DNA of 64,000 nucleotides from Marinomonas rhizomae (GCF_024397855.1 NZ_CP073343.1:2976001-3040000), one strand, 5' to 3'. Shown: positions 27,571 through 37,287, counted from the stretch's first letter. Numbers and translations are program-made. Notes: a model not told the origin generated them from the letters alone.

Positions 27571-28884
27571 CTACCTTTGCGGCATATCCGCAACACTGTA
27601 ACCTAAACTCACCACGGCATCTTCTGGTATCGCTGGCATAGTAGCGTTCCAATCGAGCCATTGTTGCCTCATACTAACGAGTTTTTCAGGATAGCGTTTT
27701 CCTAGATTTGCTCGCTCACGAGCATCATTCGTCACATTAAATAGATACTCATGCTCATCAACTTTTAAGTATTTCCAGTCGTCTAGTCGAAGCGCTCGCT
27801 GACCACGATGTTTCATACGCCAATATAAAGGTCGTTCAAAACGCCCTGTTTCACCTTTCAGTACTGGCATAAGAGACACACCATCAACAGGATAATTCGG
27901 ATCAAATTGACCGTTACCAGCTTCAAGCAAGGTACGTGACCAGTCCATTGTCATACAGTGCTGCATGCTAACGCTGCCTTTTTCCACGACTCCAGGCCAA
28001 CGAACTACCCAAGGCACGCGAATCCCACCCTCGGTTAGGTCCATTTTCCCCCCAACCAAAGGCCAGTTATCAGAAAAACGCTCGCCACCATTATCACTGG
28101 TAAAGACAATTAAGGTGTCATTCGCTATACCATGCTTCTCTAACGCTTCCATAATACGTCCAATGCCTTCATCCATATGATGAATCATTTTTCTATACGT
28201 ATGGATGTTGCCACCTTCAAGATGGAACAAGGTAGAAAGATTATCCGCAAGATGCGCATCATCTCGTGTTTCCCAAGGCCAATGTGGGGCTGTATAATGA
28301 ATACTCAAGAAAAATGGCTGTTCAGGACTTTCTTCTGCTCTACGATTAATAAAATCCAAAGAATGCTCTGATATAAGATCCGTCAAATAGCCGATCTCTT
28401 TATGCTCTTCTTCATTAATCCATAAGTCATGATCACCATGACCGCTTTTATGTGAGAAATAGTCCACACCGCCTGCCATGATGCCGAAAAACTCATCGTA
28501 GCCAGAAGATCGAGGTCCAAAATGAGGAGGATAGCCAAGGTGCCATTTCCCCATTAACCCCGTATAGTAACCCGATTTTTTAAGCTGAGATGGTAACGTA
28601 GGTATGTGCGGAGGCAAGCCTAAAGTAGAGCTACCAATACTCTTACTATTGATTGGCTCTTCCAGAGCGCCACGAAGGCGATACTGATAAGCCATAGTCA
28701 TTAACGCAAAACGGGTAGGTGAGCAAACAGGAGAGTTTGCATACCCCTCCAGAAATATCATGCCTTCTTCTGCCAACTTATCTATATTCGGTGATACCTG
28801 ACCAAATTGAGCTTCACGCCCACCGTAGCACCCTAAATCTGCGTACCCAAGATCATCAGCGACAATGTATATAATATTGGTCAT
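27571..28884 (-). CDS. Type I sulfatase, apparently cytoplasmic
   Basis: This 437-residue alkaline-phosphatase-superfamily sulfatase has the formylglycine signature CSPTR at Cys54-Arg58, the metal aspartates in VADDLGYADLGCYGG (Asp10, Asp11), the GLMGKWHLGY motif and the late metal site FTSDNGG. The protein starts directly with MTNIIYIVADD and has no signal peptide, whereas many bacterial arylsulfatases are exported. Its ATG overlaps the stop of the TRAP permease (TAATG), so it is translationally coupled to an uptake system. It probably removes sulfate from an imported ester inside the cell. No formylglycine-generating enzyme is in the window, so maturation would rely on one elsewhere. Confidence 0.9.
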   Translation of the reverse strand: MTNIIYIVADDLGYADLGCYGGREAQFGQVSPNIDKLAEEGMIFLEGYANSPVCSPTRFALMTMAYQYRLRGALEEPINSKSIGSSTLGLPPHIPTLPSQLKKSGYYTGLMGKWHLGYPPHFGPRSSGYDEFFGIMAGGVDYFSHKSGHGDHDLWINEEEHKEIGYLTDLISEHSLDFINRRAEESPEQPFFLSIHYTAPHWPWETRDDAHLADNLSTLFHLEGGNIHTYRKMIHHMDEGIGRIMEALEKHGIANDTLIVFTSDNGGERFSDNWPLVGGKMDLTEGGIRVPWVVRWPGVVEKGSVSMQHCMTMDWSRTLLEAGNGQFDPNYPVDGVSLMPVLKGETGRFERPLYWRMKHRGQRALRLDDWKYLKVDEHEYLFNVTNDARERANLGKRYPEKLVSMRQQWLDWNATMPAIPEDAVVSLGYSVADMPQR

Positions 28885-30827
28885 TATTTTGCTCCCTTAA
28901 AACGCTGCAATATTGTTAAATCATGACGTAAATGCCAAACCCATAAAAAGATAGCCATTGAAATGCCAATCTGATCCCACAGAAGACCTGGCGCAAATAA
29001 TAAAACGGCTGCGACTAAACGCGTCGCGACTTCATAAAAGCGTAACTTATGCATATGAAAGCCAGTCAAAGCAGTTGCCATTAATAAAATCCCAATAACT
29101 AATTTTGTTAATAACCAAAGCCAAGGAATCAGCTCAAAATCAACGCCAGAATCAGATGTAGTGAGCAGTAGAGGATTAAAGGCAAACGTAAATGGAATGA
29201 TGAATATCATTATCCCCACTTTAGAAGCCTGTACAGAGGTACCAATAGGGCCACCCTTCGCGATACTGGCCGCAGCGAAAGCGGCGATAGCAACAGGTGG
29301 CGTAATTGCCGACCCTACCGCGATAAAAAACACAAACATATGCGCGGTAAGTGGCGCTAACCCAAGCTGCTCCATAGCAGGAATTGCTATCGTTGCGACA
29401 GTGACATAAGCAGGTAAAGTTGGCATTCCCATTCCAAGTACAATGCAGCATAGTGCGGCAATCAGTAATGAAACCAACAAAGAGTTTGAAACAATACTAG
29501 ACAGCAAAACACTAAACTTGACCGGAACACCTGTCGCCGATAAGGCTGAAATAACAATACTCACTGCAGCAATGGCCATGAGCAAGCCAGCAAAGGTTCT
29601 GCCACCTACAGAAAGGCTATGTATCAATTTTACGGGCTTTGCCCTGATATCCGGGTTGATAAGACTTAACGGAAATAAACAAGCCAACGCAGCAATTGAA
29701 GCGCCAGATGGCGATAGCCCATATAATAGTAATGACACAATAATAATGAGAGGGATAAAAATCAGTAAAAGATTTAAGTAGTCTTGCTTATTTGGCTTAT
29801 CAACGCCTTCAAACTCATCCTCCGCTTTTATATCAAGGCGACGGGATTCGAAAACAATCATCGCAAACAGGCTGGCATAATACGCAATGGATGGCACTAA
29901 CACGGCAATAATGACAGTCATGTAGTTCACACCAACAAAATCCGCCATCACTAGAGCAGCCGCCCCCATAATAGGTGGCATTATTTGCCCACCAGTTGAT
30001 GCAGATGCCTCTACTGCACCCGCAAAATTAGGAGAAAAACCTCGGCGCTTGATCATAGGAATGGTAATAACACCTGTTCCTACAACGTTACCTACAGCAC
30101 TACCAGAAACGGTACCAAACAAGGCTGAGGACAACACAGCCGCATGAGCAGGGCCACCCGCTGTTTTACGCATCCAATGAAACGCAATGCGGATCATAGA
30201 GTCGCCTGCTCCCACGCCTTCTAGTAACGCTCCTAGTATAATAAATGGAAATACAGTAGTAATTACGATGGCAAAAGTACTGCCTAAAATACCGGTATCA
30301 AGACTGTATAAAAGGTTTTGGGCCAATGTTTCATTAACATCATGACTCACGGTTTGCAGTGGTCCCGGCCAATACTGACCTGTCGCCATATACAAAATCC
30401 CGATCACACCAAGTAAAGCGACTGGAACGCCCCAAATACGCCAACAAAAAAACAATGCACCAGCTGACGCTAAGACCGCAATCCACATTTCGCTGGAACC
30501 AAACAAGAACATGCCGTCATCAAGTGCAATACTCACTTGATAGAATGACCAACAACACCACAGCAAGCCAAACATAAATACCGTGCTAATAGCCGCCACT
30601 AATATATTGTTTTTTCCATGCAGATAACTTTCCATCATAGAAAAAGCAATGGTGACAACACACAAAGCAAAAAACGTCGCTCTAAAAAACACCAGTGGAA
30701 ATGGCCCTATACGCAGATCACCAATGGCAGGCATCACATTCGCTAAGCCATATAAACATATCATTAAACTCAATATGACAATGACCGCCGAAACAAGTCT
30801 CAGTAAAAGACGAGAAGAAAAAAACAT
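28884..30827 (-). CDS. TRAP transporter fused permease (DctQM-type, TAXI class)
   Basis: This 647-residue inner-membrane protein fuses small and large TRAP permease subunits: several N-terminal helices (~1-150), then the DctM-type core with GALLEGVGAG, SSALFGTVSGSAVGNVVGTG and GMGMPTLPAYV. Fused permeases of this kind pair with TAXI binding proteins, and the gene for one lies immediately upstream. The ATG at 30827 with AGGAG at ideal spacing is preferred over an in-frame TTG at 30845. A 13-bp inverted repeat sits just before the ribosome site. It imports an organic anion using a sodium or proton gradient; the substrate is probably the sulfatase substrate (inference). Confidence 0.92.
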   Translation of the reverse strand: MFFSSRLLLRLVSAVIVILSLMICLYGLANVMPAIGDLRIGPFPLVFFRATFFALCVVTIAFSMMESYLHGKNNILVAAISTVFMFGLLWCCWSFYQVSIALDDGMFLFGSSEMWIAVLASAGALFFCWRIWGVPVALLGVIGILYMATGQYWPGPLQTVSHDVNETLAQNLLYSLDTGILGSTFAIVITTVFPFIILGALLEGVGAGDSMIRIAFHWMRKTAGGPAHAAVLSSALFGTVSGSAVGNVVGTGVITIPMIKRRGFSPNFAGAVEASASTGGQIMPPIMGAAALVMADFVGVNYMTVIIAVLVPSIAYYASLFAMIVFESRRLDIKAEDEFEGVDKPNKQDYLNLLLIFIPLIIIVSLLLYGLSPSGASIAALACLFPLSLINPDIRAKPVKLIHSLSVGGRTFAGLLMAIAAVSIVISALSATGVPVKFSVLLSSIVSNSLLVSLLIAALCCIVLGMGMPTLPAYVTVATIAIPAMEQLGLAPLTAHMFVFFIAVGSAITPPVAIAAFAAASIAKGGPIGTSVQASKVGIMIFIIPFTFAFNPLLLTTSDSGVDFELIPWLWLLTKLVIGILLMATALTGFHMHKLRFYEVATRLVAAVLLFAPGLLWDQIGISMAIFLWVWHLRHDLTILQRFKGAK

Positions 30828-30837
30828 AAGAAGCTCC

Positions 30838-30865
30838 TTAGACAAAGAGCAAGCTCTTTGTCTAA
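30838..30865 (-). promoter_or_regulatory. Perfect 13-bp inverted repeat between binding protein and permease genes
   Basis: TTAGACAAAGAGC and GCTCTTTGTCTAA face each other with two bases between. On the transcript the hairpin ends right at the AGGAG of the permease and is not followed by a T run, so it may stabilise the upstream binding-protein message or tune permease translation rather than terminate. Confidence 0.65.
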
Positions 30866-30896
30866 TGAAAATTACATAAAAAATACCGAAGAGCGA

Positions 30897-31904
30897 TTAC
30901 GACTGTGAAGGCAATAACTCTTTTGGAATAGCAATTCCTGCTTCTCGATAATAACGTACAGCCCCTGGGTGAAGAGGTGCATTAACGCCGACAAAATAAT
31001 CAGTCGTTAGCAGATCATTAAAAAGGGGATTTGATTTTGCCAATGCTAAACGGTTCTCAACAAACTCCTTTGTTAACGTGTAAGCAATATCATCAGAAAG
31101 GTCTTTTTTCACAGCCATCATCATTATAGTCTGCCAAGTCAAAACGGATTGTTCATTCACCTGACCTGGGTAAGTATTCGCTGGAATCTCAGCTGCCTGC
31201 ATCCCTAGACCTTTAGGCGGAATCATTTTCGCTCCTGGAACGCCGAGCAGTCGAATATCATTCGAGAGACTGAGCTCCGCTAGTGATTGAGAACCTAAAC
31301 TAAAAGTCCCGACAAACACATCAAATTGTCCATCCTGATAACTTTGTGCAGCCGCTCCCCAAGGCGCTTTAATGGCTTCATATTCACCTTCAGCAAGCCC
31401 ACCTGCCGCAGCAAGACTCATAATTTGCGAGTTAGCGGCACCTGCTGGCGGCCCAATAAAAACTCGCTTGCCTCTTGCATCAGCCCAAGTATTAATACCC
31501 GAGTCAGCTCGAGTAATGGCATGATAATAACTACCTGGTAAAGTAAATAATCCTCGTACATTCTTAGACAAAGCCTTCGCTTTATCTGCCATCCTTGCAT
31601 ATGGTCCTACACCCTTTTGCATAGCTGTGAAGGCTAATGGAGGAATAACGGCCGAGTCCAAACTCCCCTGTCCAATTTTCAAAAGTGATTTGGTTAATGT
31701 CTGATTAAGAGATAATTGAATATCAACACCTTGCTTAGACCAATAAGGCGCCATGGCTTGAGGAAACATACCAAGGATACTGTTAGGCGTAGCCGATTCC
31801 ATACCAATTTGCTCTGCATGAGCGGTCGAAGCAATAAAAGAGCTCGCGAATACGACACTAACAGCACACAATCCATTTTTTAGAAGTTTTCTAGGGTTAT
31901 ACAT
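30897..31904 (-). CDS. TAXI-family TRAP transporter solute-binding protein
   Basis: This 335-residue periplasmic binding protein has a signal peptide ending at SSFIASTAHA and a TAXI/NMT1-like fold (LTKSLLKIGQGSLDSAVIPP, RGLFTLPGSYYHAITRADSG, GKRVFIGPPAGAANSQ). It is the promoter-proximal gene of the TAXI-permease-sulfatase operon and is divergent from the SulP transporter gene. Ligand unknown; coupling to a sulfatase suggests a sulfate ester. TAXI proteins are otherwise poorly characterised for substrate. Confidence 0.88.
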   Translation of the reverse strand: MYNPRKLLKNGLCAVSVVFASSFIASTAHAEQIGMESATPNSILGMFPQAMAPYWSKQGVDIQLSLNQTLTKSLLKIGQGSLDSAVIPPLAFTAMQKGVGPYARMADKAKALSKNVRGLFTLPGSYYHAITRADSGINTWADARGKRVFIGPPAGAANSQIMSLAAAGGLAEGEYEAIKAPWGAAAQSYQDGQFDVFVGTFSLGSQSLAELSLSNDIRLLGVPGAKMIPPKGLGMQAAEIPANTYPGQVNEQSVLTWQTIMMMAVKKDLSDDIAYTLTKEFVENRLALAKSNPLFNDLLTTDYFVGVNAPLHPGAVRYYREAGIAIPKELLPSQS

Positions 31905-31997
31905 TTTGTTCTCCGGCTCGATGTTATTTTTTTTGTCTAGCTATCTCATCAATCTACCTTCTATTTTTATATCCGTAAAATACCATTTTAAGAGATT

Positions 31998-32051
31998 AAT
32001 CAATCATTAATGAATACTAAATTTCAGCATGATATCCATTAATGATTGATT
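31998..32051. promoter_or_regulatory. 15-bp perfect inverted repeat in a divergent promoter region
   Basis: AATCAATCATTAATG (31998-32012) and CATTAATGATTGATT (32037-32051) are perfect inverted copies 24 bases apart. A second pair, GATATCC (32031-32037) and GGATATC (32052-32058), brackets the right arm. It lies between the TAXI gene and the SulP gene and is a strong operator candidate for one of the local LysR or IclR proteins. Confidence 0.65.
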
Positions 32052-32167
32052 GGATATCTGATTTATCATTTTAATAATAAAACTTTATGTTTTATCATCT
32101 ATAAAAAAAGCATTTATTACAGACTCAAAGAACCCAGATCAACCCTTTTCTACCTAATGGAATCATC

Positions 32168-33922
32168 ATGCTTCAAGCCATCTTGTCGGTCTTATTTCCT
32201 TTCTTTTCTTGGGCTCAACAACAAACACCCGCTACATTTAAAAAAGATCTGATGGCCGGCATCACAGGGGCTGTATTAGTCCTCCCCCAAGGTATTGCTT
32301 ACGCATACATAGCGGGGTTACCTCCTGAAATTGGGCTATATACAGCCATTGTTTCGGCGTCTGTTGCAGCCCTCTTTGGCAGCTCCTTTCATATGATTTC
32401 AGGTCCCACAGCGGCTTTATCCATTGTTGTCGCCTCTGTTGTACAACAAATAGGCTATTCCTCCGTCGCAGAACAAATGACCATAGTCGTGACTCTTTCA
32501 TTTCTTACAGGCCTGATGCAGTTTTCTTTAGGTGCTCTTCGACTAGGAGCCTTGGTCAATTTTATTTCTCATACCGTAATTATTGGCTTTACTACTGGCG
32601 CAGCCATACTCATTGCCACCAGCCAAATAAAGCACTTTTTAGGGATCAAATTGGCATCAAACCTATCATTCATCGAGGAAGTAGCGGCTCTCGTTGAACA
32701 CTTTAGTGAACTGAATGTCTACGCTTTGATAATAGGTATCGCTACTTTAATCACGTCATTGCTGATCAAACTTATCAACAAAAAACTCCCCAATTTATTA
32801 ATAGGCATGGTGTTTGGTAGCATCATCTGCTTATTGCTAGATGGCCAAGCTCATGGGGTTGCCATGGTACAAAGTATGCTGGGGACCTTACCCCAGTTAT
32901 CTTTACCTGATTTTTCATCTTCACGTATTCATAACCTATTTCCAGGCGCTTTTGCAGTGGCATTACTTGGGCTAATTGAAGCCGTATCGATAGCTCGTGC
33001 TATTTCAGTCCGATCGAAACAGATAATTGATGGCAATCAAGAATTTGTTGGGCAAGGAATGTCGAATTTAGTCGGTGGTTTTTTCTCCTGTTATCCAAGC
33101 TCTGGCTCTTTCACACGATCTGGTGCCAATTACGACGCCGGAGCAGTTAGCCCTCTTTCTGCGGTGTATGCCGCCATTATTGTGGCTATCGTGATTGCGT
33201 TCATCCCAACGGCCACCTCCTATTTATCACTTCCTGCAATGGCTGGCAGCGTACTATTAATTGCTTGGAATTTAATTAATAGAAAAGAAATCATCGAGAC
33301 TCTAAAACTCAGCCACGCAGAAGCCATCATTCTATCAGGCACTTTTCTGTCAACACTTTTTATACAATTAGAGCTTGCTATCTATGTAGGTATTATTTTG
33401 TCCATTGTTTTTTACCTGCGCAGAACCTCAAGACCTAGACTCATCGAGGTTGCTCCGATACAAGACGCAGAACACAGAATCATCCGAAATATTCATCGCT
33501 ACTCTCTGGCCGTTTGTCCACAAGTAAAAATCATCCGCATTGATGGGTCCTTGTATTTTGGCTCTGTGGATTATGTACAAAAAGAAATCAGCAAATTCAG
33601 TAAGGATGGGACAAAGCATCTCATCATTGTTGCCAAAGGCATCAATTTTATGGATGCTTCAGGTGTCCATTTACTCGAGTCCGAAATAGCACGAATTGAA
33701 AAGTTAGGTGGCTGTGTCAGGATTTGCTCCCTAAAAGGCACCGTCTTAGATGAGATTAGGTCCATGCCAGTATTCAAATCTTTTCTATCAGCTTATCTAA
33801 CCAATAATACAAAAGACGCCATCACAGGGATTTTAGAACATATCAATAAAGAAAAGTGTCGTCATTGTAGTGCGCGTATTTTCAATGAATGTGCTAGCTT
33901 TCCAGCTGATCAAATAAAATAA
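32168..33922 (+). CDS. SulP-family anion transporter with STAS domain and Cys-rich tail
   Basis: This 584-residue SLC26/SulP transporter has an N-terminal sulfate-transporter core (LMAGITGAVLVLPQGIAYAY, SGPTAALSIVVAS, about 12 helices to ~residue 425) and a C-terminal STAS domain (~440-550, FGSVDYVQKEI, MDASGVHLLES). It ends with an unusual Cys-containing tail, CRHCSARIFNEC (Cys564, Cys567, Cys575). It is divergent from the TAXI/sulfatase operon and 32 bases ahead of a LysR gene. It could import sulfate, or handle sulfate released by the sulfatase; bicarbonate or organic acid transport is also known in the family. Confidence 0.9.
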   Translation: MLQAILSVLFPFFSWAQQQTPATFKKDLMAGITGAVLVLPQGIAYAYIAGLPPEIGLYTAIVSASVAALFGSSFHMISGPTAALSIVVASVVQQIGYSSVAEQMTIVVTLSFLTGLMQFSLGALRLGALVNFISHTVIIGFTTGAAILIATSQIKHFLGIKLASNLSFIEEVAALVEHFSELNVYALIIGIATLITSLLIKLINKKLPNLLIGMVFGSIICLLLDGQAHGVAMVQSMLGTLPQLSLPDFSSSRIHNLFPGAFAVALLGLIEAVSIARAISVRSKQIIDGNQEFVGQGMSNLVGGFFSCYPSSGSFTRSGANYDAGAVSPLSAVYAAIIVAIVIAFIPTATSYLSLPAMAGSVLLIAWNLINRKEIIETLKLSHAEAIILSGTFLSTLFIQLELAIYVGIILSIVFYLRRTSRPRLIEVAPIQDAEHRIIRNIHRYSLAVCPQVKIIRIDGSLYFGSVDYVQKEISKFSKDGTKHLIIVAKGINFMDASGVHLLESEIARIEKLGGCVRICSLKGTVLDEIRSMPVFKSFLSAYLTNNTKDAITGILEHINKEKCRHCSARIFNECASFPADQIK

Positions 33923-33954
33923 CAATTTAAAAAAGTCTTTATAGGTCCCAACTA

Positions 33955-34872
33955 ATGGAATCAAAACATCTTATTTATTTATCTGTCATTCTAGAAAAGG
34001 GGTCTATTACCGCAGCTTCAGAACATCTAAATATTGCACAACCCACTTTAACAAGAGCAATGGCTACCCTTGAAATGCAGGCTGGTGCACAGCTATTTAC
34101 CAGAAGTCGTTTTGGTGTTTCAAGCACGCCTATTGGTGAATCTTTAGCCAGAGAAGGCCGAGCTATTACCCGCAGACTTAGCTCAGCAAAAGAACAAATC
34201 TCTCGCTACAAATTAGGTATCAAGCACAATTTACGAATAGCCACAGGATCATTACTTGCGATGGAGATATTACCGGCCATTATTGAAAGAATGCTGGCTG
34301 AACAACCAGATATTGCAATGACAGTTACTTGCCTAAACCCTTCAATCGCCTTAGAAGGCTTAATGGATGATCAATTCGATATTATTATTGCACCGCAGCC
34401 TGCGGATAAAATAACTAAAAACTTACATCGTGAACTCATTATTGAGGATAGAATCGGCATTTTTTGTGGAGAAAGTCATCCACTCGCAAACAAGAAAAAC
34501 CTTCAAATTGAAGATTTTTACGAGCTTGATTGGCTTAGTCTAGGCATTGCCTCGTATTTCGAGAAACAAACAACTGAGATGCTCACATCCTATGGTATCC
34601 ACAGCACAAGAACAAAAGTGATCTTTAGGAATGATGCAATCATGATCATGAAAATGCTGTCTACCGGTCGATACTTAGCCGCTCTACCCCATTTCCCTGT
34701 TTCTGTGATTAAAGACGGTTATTCAGTGAAGGAAATCAATTTAGAAGATGTTATTCCGATAGAACGAAATATCTACATTATGTGTGCTGATTCTTTAAAA
34801 GAACAATTCGCCTTTGAATCTTTCAAAACAATCACTCAGCAAGTCTTTTCTGAATTAACAAACAAAGAATAA
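33955..34872 (+). CDS. LysR-family regulator next to SulP gene
   Basis: This 305-residue LysR protein has an N-terminal helix-turn-helix (ILEKGSITAASEHLNIAQPTLTRAMATLE) and an effector domain with the FGVSSTPIGESLAREG hinge. It follows the SulP gene by 32 bases on the same strand, so it is probably co-transcribed. It may regulate both SulP and the divergent TAXI/sulfatase operon through the inverted repeat at 31998. The inducer is unknown. Confidence 0.9.
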   Translation: MESKHLIYLSVILEKGSITAASEHLNIAQPTLTRAMATLEMQAGAQLFTRSRFGVSSTPIGESLAREGRAITRRLSSAKEQISRYKLGIKHNLRIATGSLLAMEILPAIIERMLAEQPDIAMTVTCLNPSIALEGLMDDQFDIIIAPQPADKITKNLHRELIIEDRIGIFCGESHPLANKKNLQIEDFYELDWLSLGIASYFEKQTTEMLTSYGIHSTRTKVIFRNDAIMIMKMLSTGRYLAALPHFPVSVIKDGYSVKEINLEDVIPIERNIYIMCADSLKEQFAFESFKTITQQVFSELTNKE

Positions 34873-35069
34873 AATGCCTTTTAATAATTTCATAAGGCTG
34901 ACAGCCCTTGTAAAATGCTCTGAAATACAAAAATACCATTCTGTCAGTGGTGATTGTGAGATCATCACCAGATAATCTAGATAGTTATGATGAGCTTTTG
35001 AGTAAACAACCCAAAATAACGAGGGAATTCCCGTTAAATGGATTCCCTCCATACAATTACCCGTAACAT

Positions 35070-35106
35070 AAAAAAACGACGCAAAGAAAATACTCTCTTT
35101 ACGCCG
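35070..35106 (-). terminator. Terminator of the opgGH operon
   Basis: On the minus strand CGGCGTAAAGA pairs (with G-U pairs) with TCTTTGCGTCG and is followed by seven T residues, 26 bases after opgH. Confidence 0.7.
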
Positions 35107-35131
35107 AATTCGAAATTTAAGCTTAGTCAGC

Positions 35132-37285
35132 CTAAGCCAATACAAACTCTTCTGTCTGTTCGCTTAGCTGCTTATCTTCTGGCAAATATTTTTCCATTGC
35201 CGCCATCAGCTCTCGGTGTTGCAAGATAGCAAGACACTCTTTCTCATTAAGATGATCTAGCAAGCTTTGAATGTTGTCGCTGTTGATGATCTGCCATTCG
35301 GCACATATCCATGCGCGGCAAAATTCTTTGTTTGGTTCATCTTCTGGCATTTGAGCTAAATGCCAGTAAAACAACGCCGAATCAGATGACAATCGCTTTA
35401 GAGAAGATGCAGCGCTATCAAAGCTTAATTCACTTTGTGAGGCATCATAGCGACTTTGCATATCAATAATTGGGTGAGGACGTTTCTCTTCCGGTGCACG
35501 CATCAAGCCTAGGTGATGAATCACATTACCGCGTTTTGCACCACCACTTAACCATGACAAAGGAATAGACAAGATTAAGCCAAAACTAATTGGCAAGGAC
35601 CAGTAAAAAAGCTCCTTACTTAAGAATAAAGCACCACCAGCAAGCCCAATACCCAGCAAAGTATGGCTGCAGTGCGCTCGAGCAGCGACTTTCCAAGACG
35701 TTGCGCCATCATCACGAGATTGAGGTTTCCAGCCACTGTCGCGACCTTTAAAAACATCGTAAACCACTTGAAATTGAGACAACATCAGAATAGGCGCATA
35801 CAACGCCGACAACACGGTTTCTATCAAAGTACTGAAAGTCAGTAATATGGGCCCGCCAAATTGCATGCAACGACGAAAGTTCAACATAGCCGCCAACCAA
35901 CCATACACTTTAGGGGCTAGCACCAAGGCCATAGACAAAACAAACAAAGACCGCGCTTTTTCAAAATCAAATACCGGCCAAGTTGGAAACAAGGATGGAT
36001 TAGCAAAATACTCAGGGCGAACAAAATAGGCCTGAACCGCCAAGGCAAAACCAACCACTATCAACATCAGCCAAAAAACGGCGCTTAGGTAAGACATGAT
36101 GCCAGACATCAAATGCAAGCGAGTTGCAAAGTGGAAGCCTCTCGCGAATACAAAGGCTTTGTGCTGCAAGTTACCCTGACACCAGCGACGATCACGCACT
36201 ATCACATCCACCAGCGATGGTGGCGCTTCTTCATAAGACGCTTTTAAGTCGGTATCAAAACGCACGCCCCAACCCGCACGACGCAATAATGCCGCCTCCA
36301 TAAAGTCATGACTCATTACATGACCACCGAAAGGCGCTTTGCCTTCTAAAACAGGCAAACCACACGCATCGGCAAAGGCTTTGGTGCGAATAATGGCGTT
36401 ATGTCCCCAGAAGTTAGAAGAGTAACCATGCCAAGCCGCTAAACCAGAGGCATAAATAGGACCAAAGCAATGGTTAGCAAACTGCTGAATACGACTATAT
36501 AATGTGTTGGCACGAATGATGGTTGGTAAAGTTTGAATTAAACCCAAACCTGGTTCTGCCGCCATCCGACGGGTCAGTGAGATCAAGCAATCCGCGCCCA
36601 TCAAACTATCCGCGTCCAGCACTATCATGCATTCATAATCACCGCCGTAACCGGTCACCCATTCTGCAATGTTACCTGCCTTACGTTCAGCATTGTTATA
36701 ACGACGACGATAATAAATAGGACAAGCCGCCGCATCATCATTAAGCAAAGGACGAAACGCTTGCTCCTCCGCAATCCAAGCATCCGCTCTGTTAGTATCA
36801 CTTAAAATAAAGAATGCAAATTTGCCCGGAGCCTGTTTCATCAGGTCTTCGTGCATGGCTTGGATATTGGCACGAATGCGCAAAGGATCTTCGTTATAGA
36901 CAGGCAATAAAATAGCCGTAACGCCTTCTACCTCTTGCTCTTTTCGAGTGTGTGAAAAGGGCCATAGCTGAAAAAGCAACCCCAGTGTCGCTTGGGAAAA
37001 CGCAAAGGAAATCCACGTAAAGTTGATACAAAATAATACCAAGAACGCCCACTGTAGACCCGCAATCGCATTGGTATTCAGCACACTGTACATTTCAGTG
37101 GCGCCATACCAAGACAATCCAGCAGTAATCACTAAAACAAACAAGCGCGAAAGCAGCGTTGTTATTGCAAACCCTTGCAGCCTTTTTTTACGAACTTGAG
37201 GGGCTTCATCAACAGTATGACGAGGCATATCCAACGGTGAAGTTTGCGGCAATGCCAATTTTGTAGCGCTATCCTTTAATAACAT
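35132..37285 (-). CDS. opgH: Glucans biosynthesis glucosyltransferase OpgH (MdoH)
   Basis: This 717-residue inner-membrane family 2 glycosyltransferase makes the beta-1,2-glucan backbone of osmoregulated periplasmic glucans. The N-terminal segment and two helices (~40-90) precede the cytoplasmic GT domain with VLDADSLMG (metal-binding Asp motif) and DRRWCQGNLQHK (Q/RxxRW-type motif), followed by several C-terminal helices. ATG at 37285 follows GAAGGA and lies two bases beyond the opgG stop; the longer frame begins with TTG inside opgG. The operon order opgG-opgH is the usual one. Confidence 0.94.
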   Translation of the reverse strand: MLLKDSATKLALPQTSPLDMPRHTVDEAPQVRKKRLQGFAITTLLSRLFVLVITAGLSWYGATEMYSVLNTNAIAGLQWAFLVLFCINFTWISFAFSQATLGLLFQLWPFSHTRKEQEVEGVTAILLPVYNEDPLRIRANIQAMHEDLMKQAPGKFAFFILSDTNRADAWIAEEQAFRPLLNDDAAACPIYYRRRYNNAERKAGNIAEWVTGYGGDYECMIVLDADSLMGADCLISLTRRMAAEPGLGLIQTLPTIIRANTLYSRIQQFANHCFGPIYASGLAAWHGYSSNFWGHNAIIRTKAFADACGLPVLEGKAPFGGHVMSHDFMEAALLRRAGWGVRFDTDLKASYEEAPPSLVDVIVRDRRWCQGNLQHKAFVFARGFHFATRLHLMSGIMSYLSAVFWLMLIVVGFALAVQAYFVRPEYFANPSLFPTWPVFDFEKARSLFVLSMALVLAPKVYGWLAAMLNFRRCMQFGGPILLTFSTLIETVLSALYAPILMLSQFQVVYDVFKGRDSGWKPQSRDDGATSWKVAARAHCSHTLLGIGLAGGALFLSKELFYWSLPISFGLILSIPLSWLSGGAKRGNVIHHLGLMRAPEEKRPHPIIDMQSRYDASQSELSFDSAASSLKRLSSDSALFYWHLAQMPEDEPNKEFCRAWICAEWQIINSDNIQSLLDHLNEKECLAILQHRELMAAMEKYLPEDKQLSEQTEEFVLA

Positions 37286-37287
37286 GA

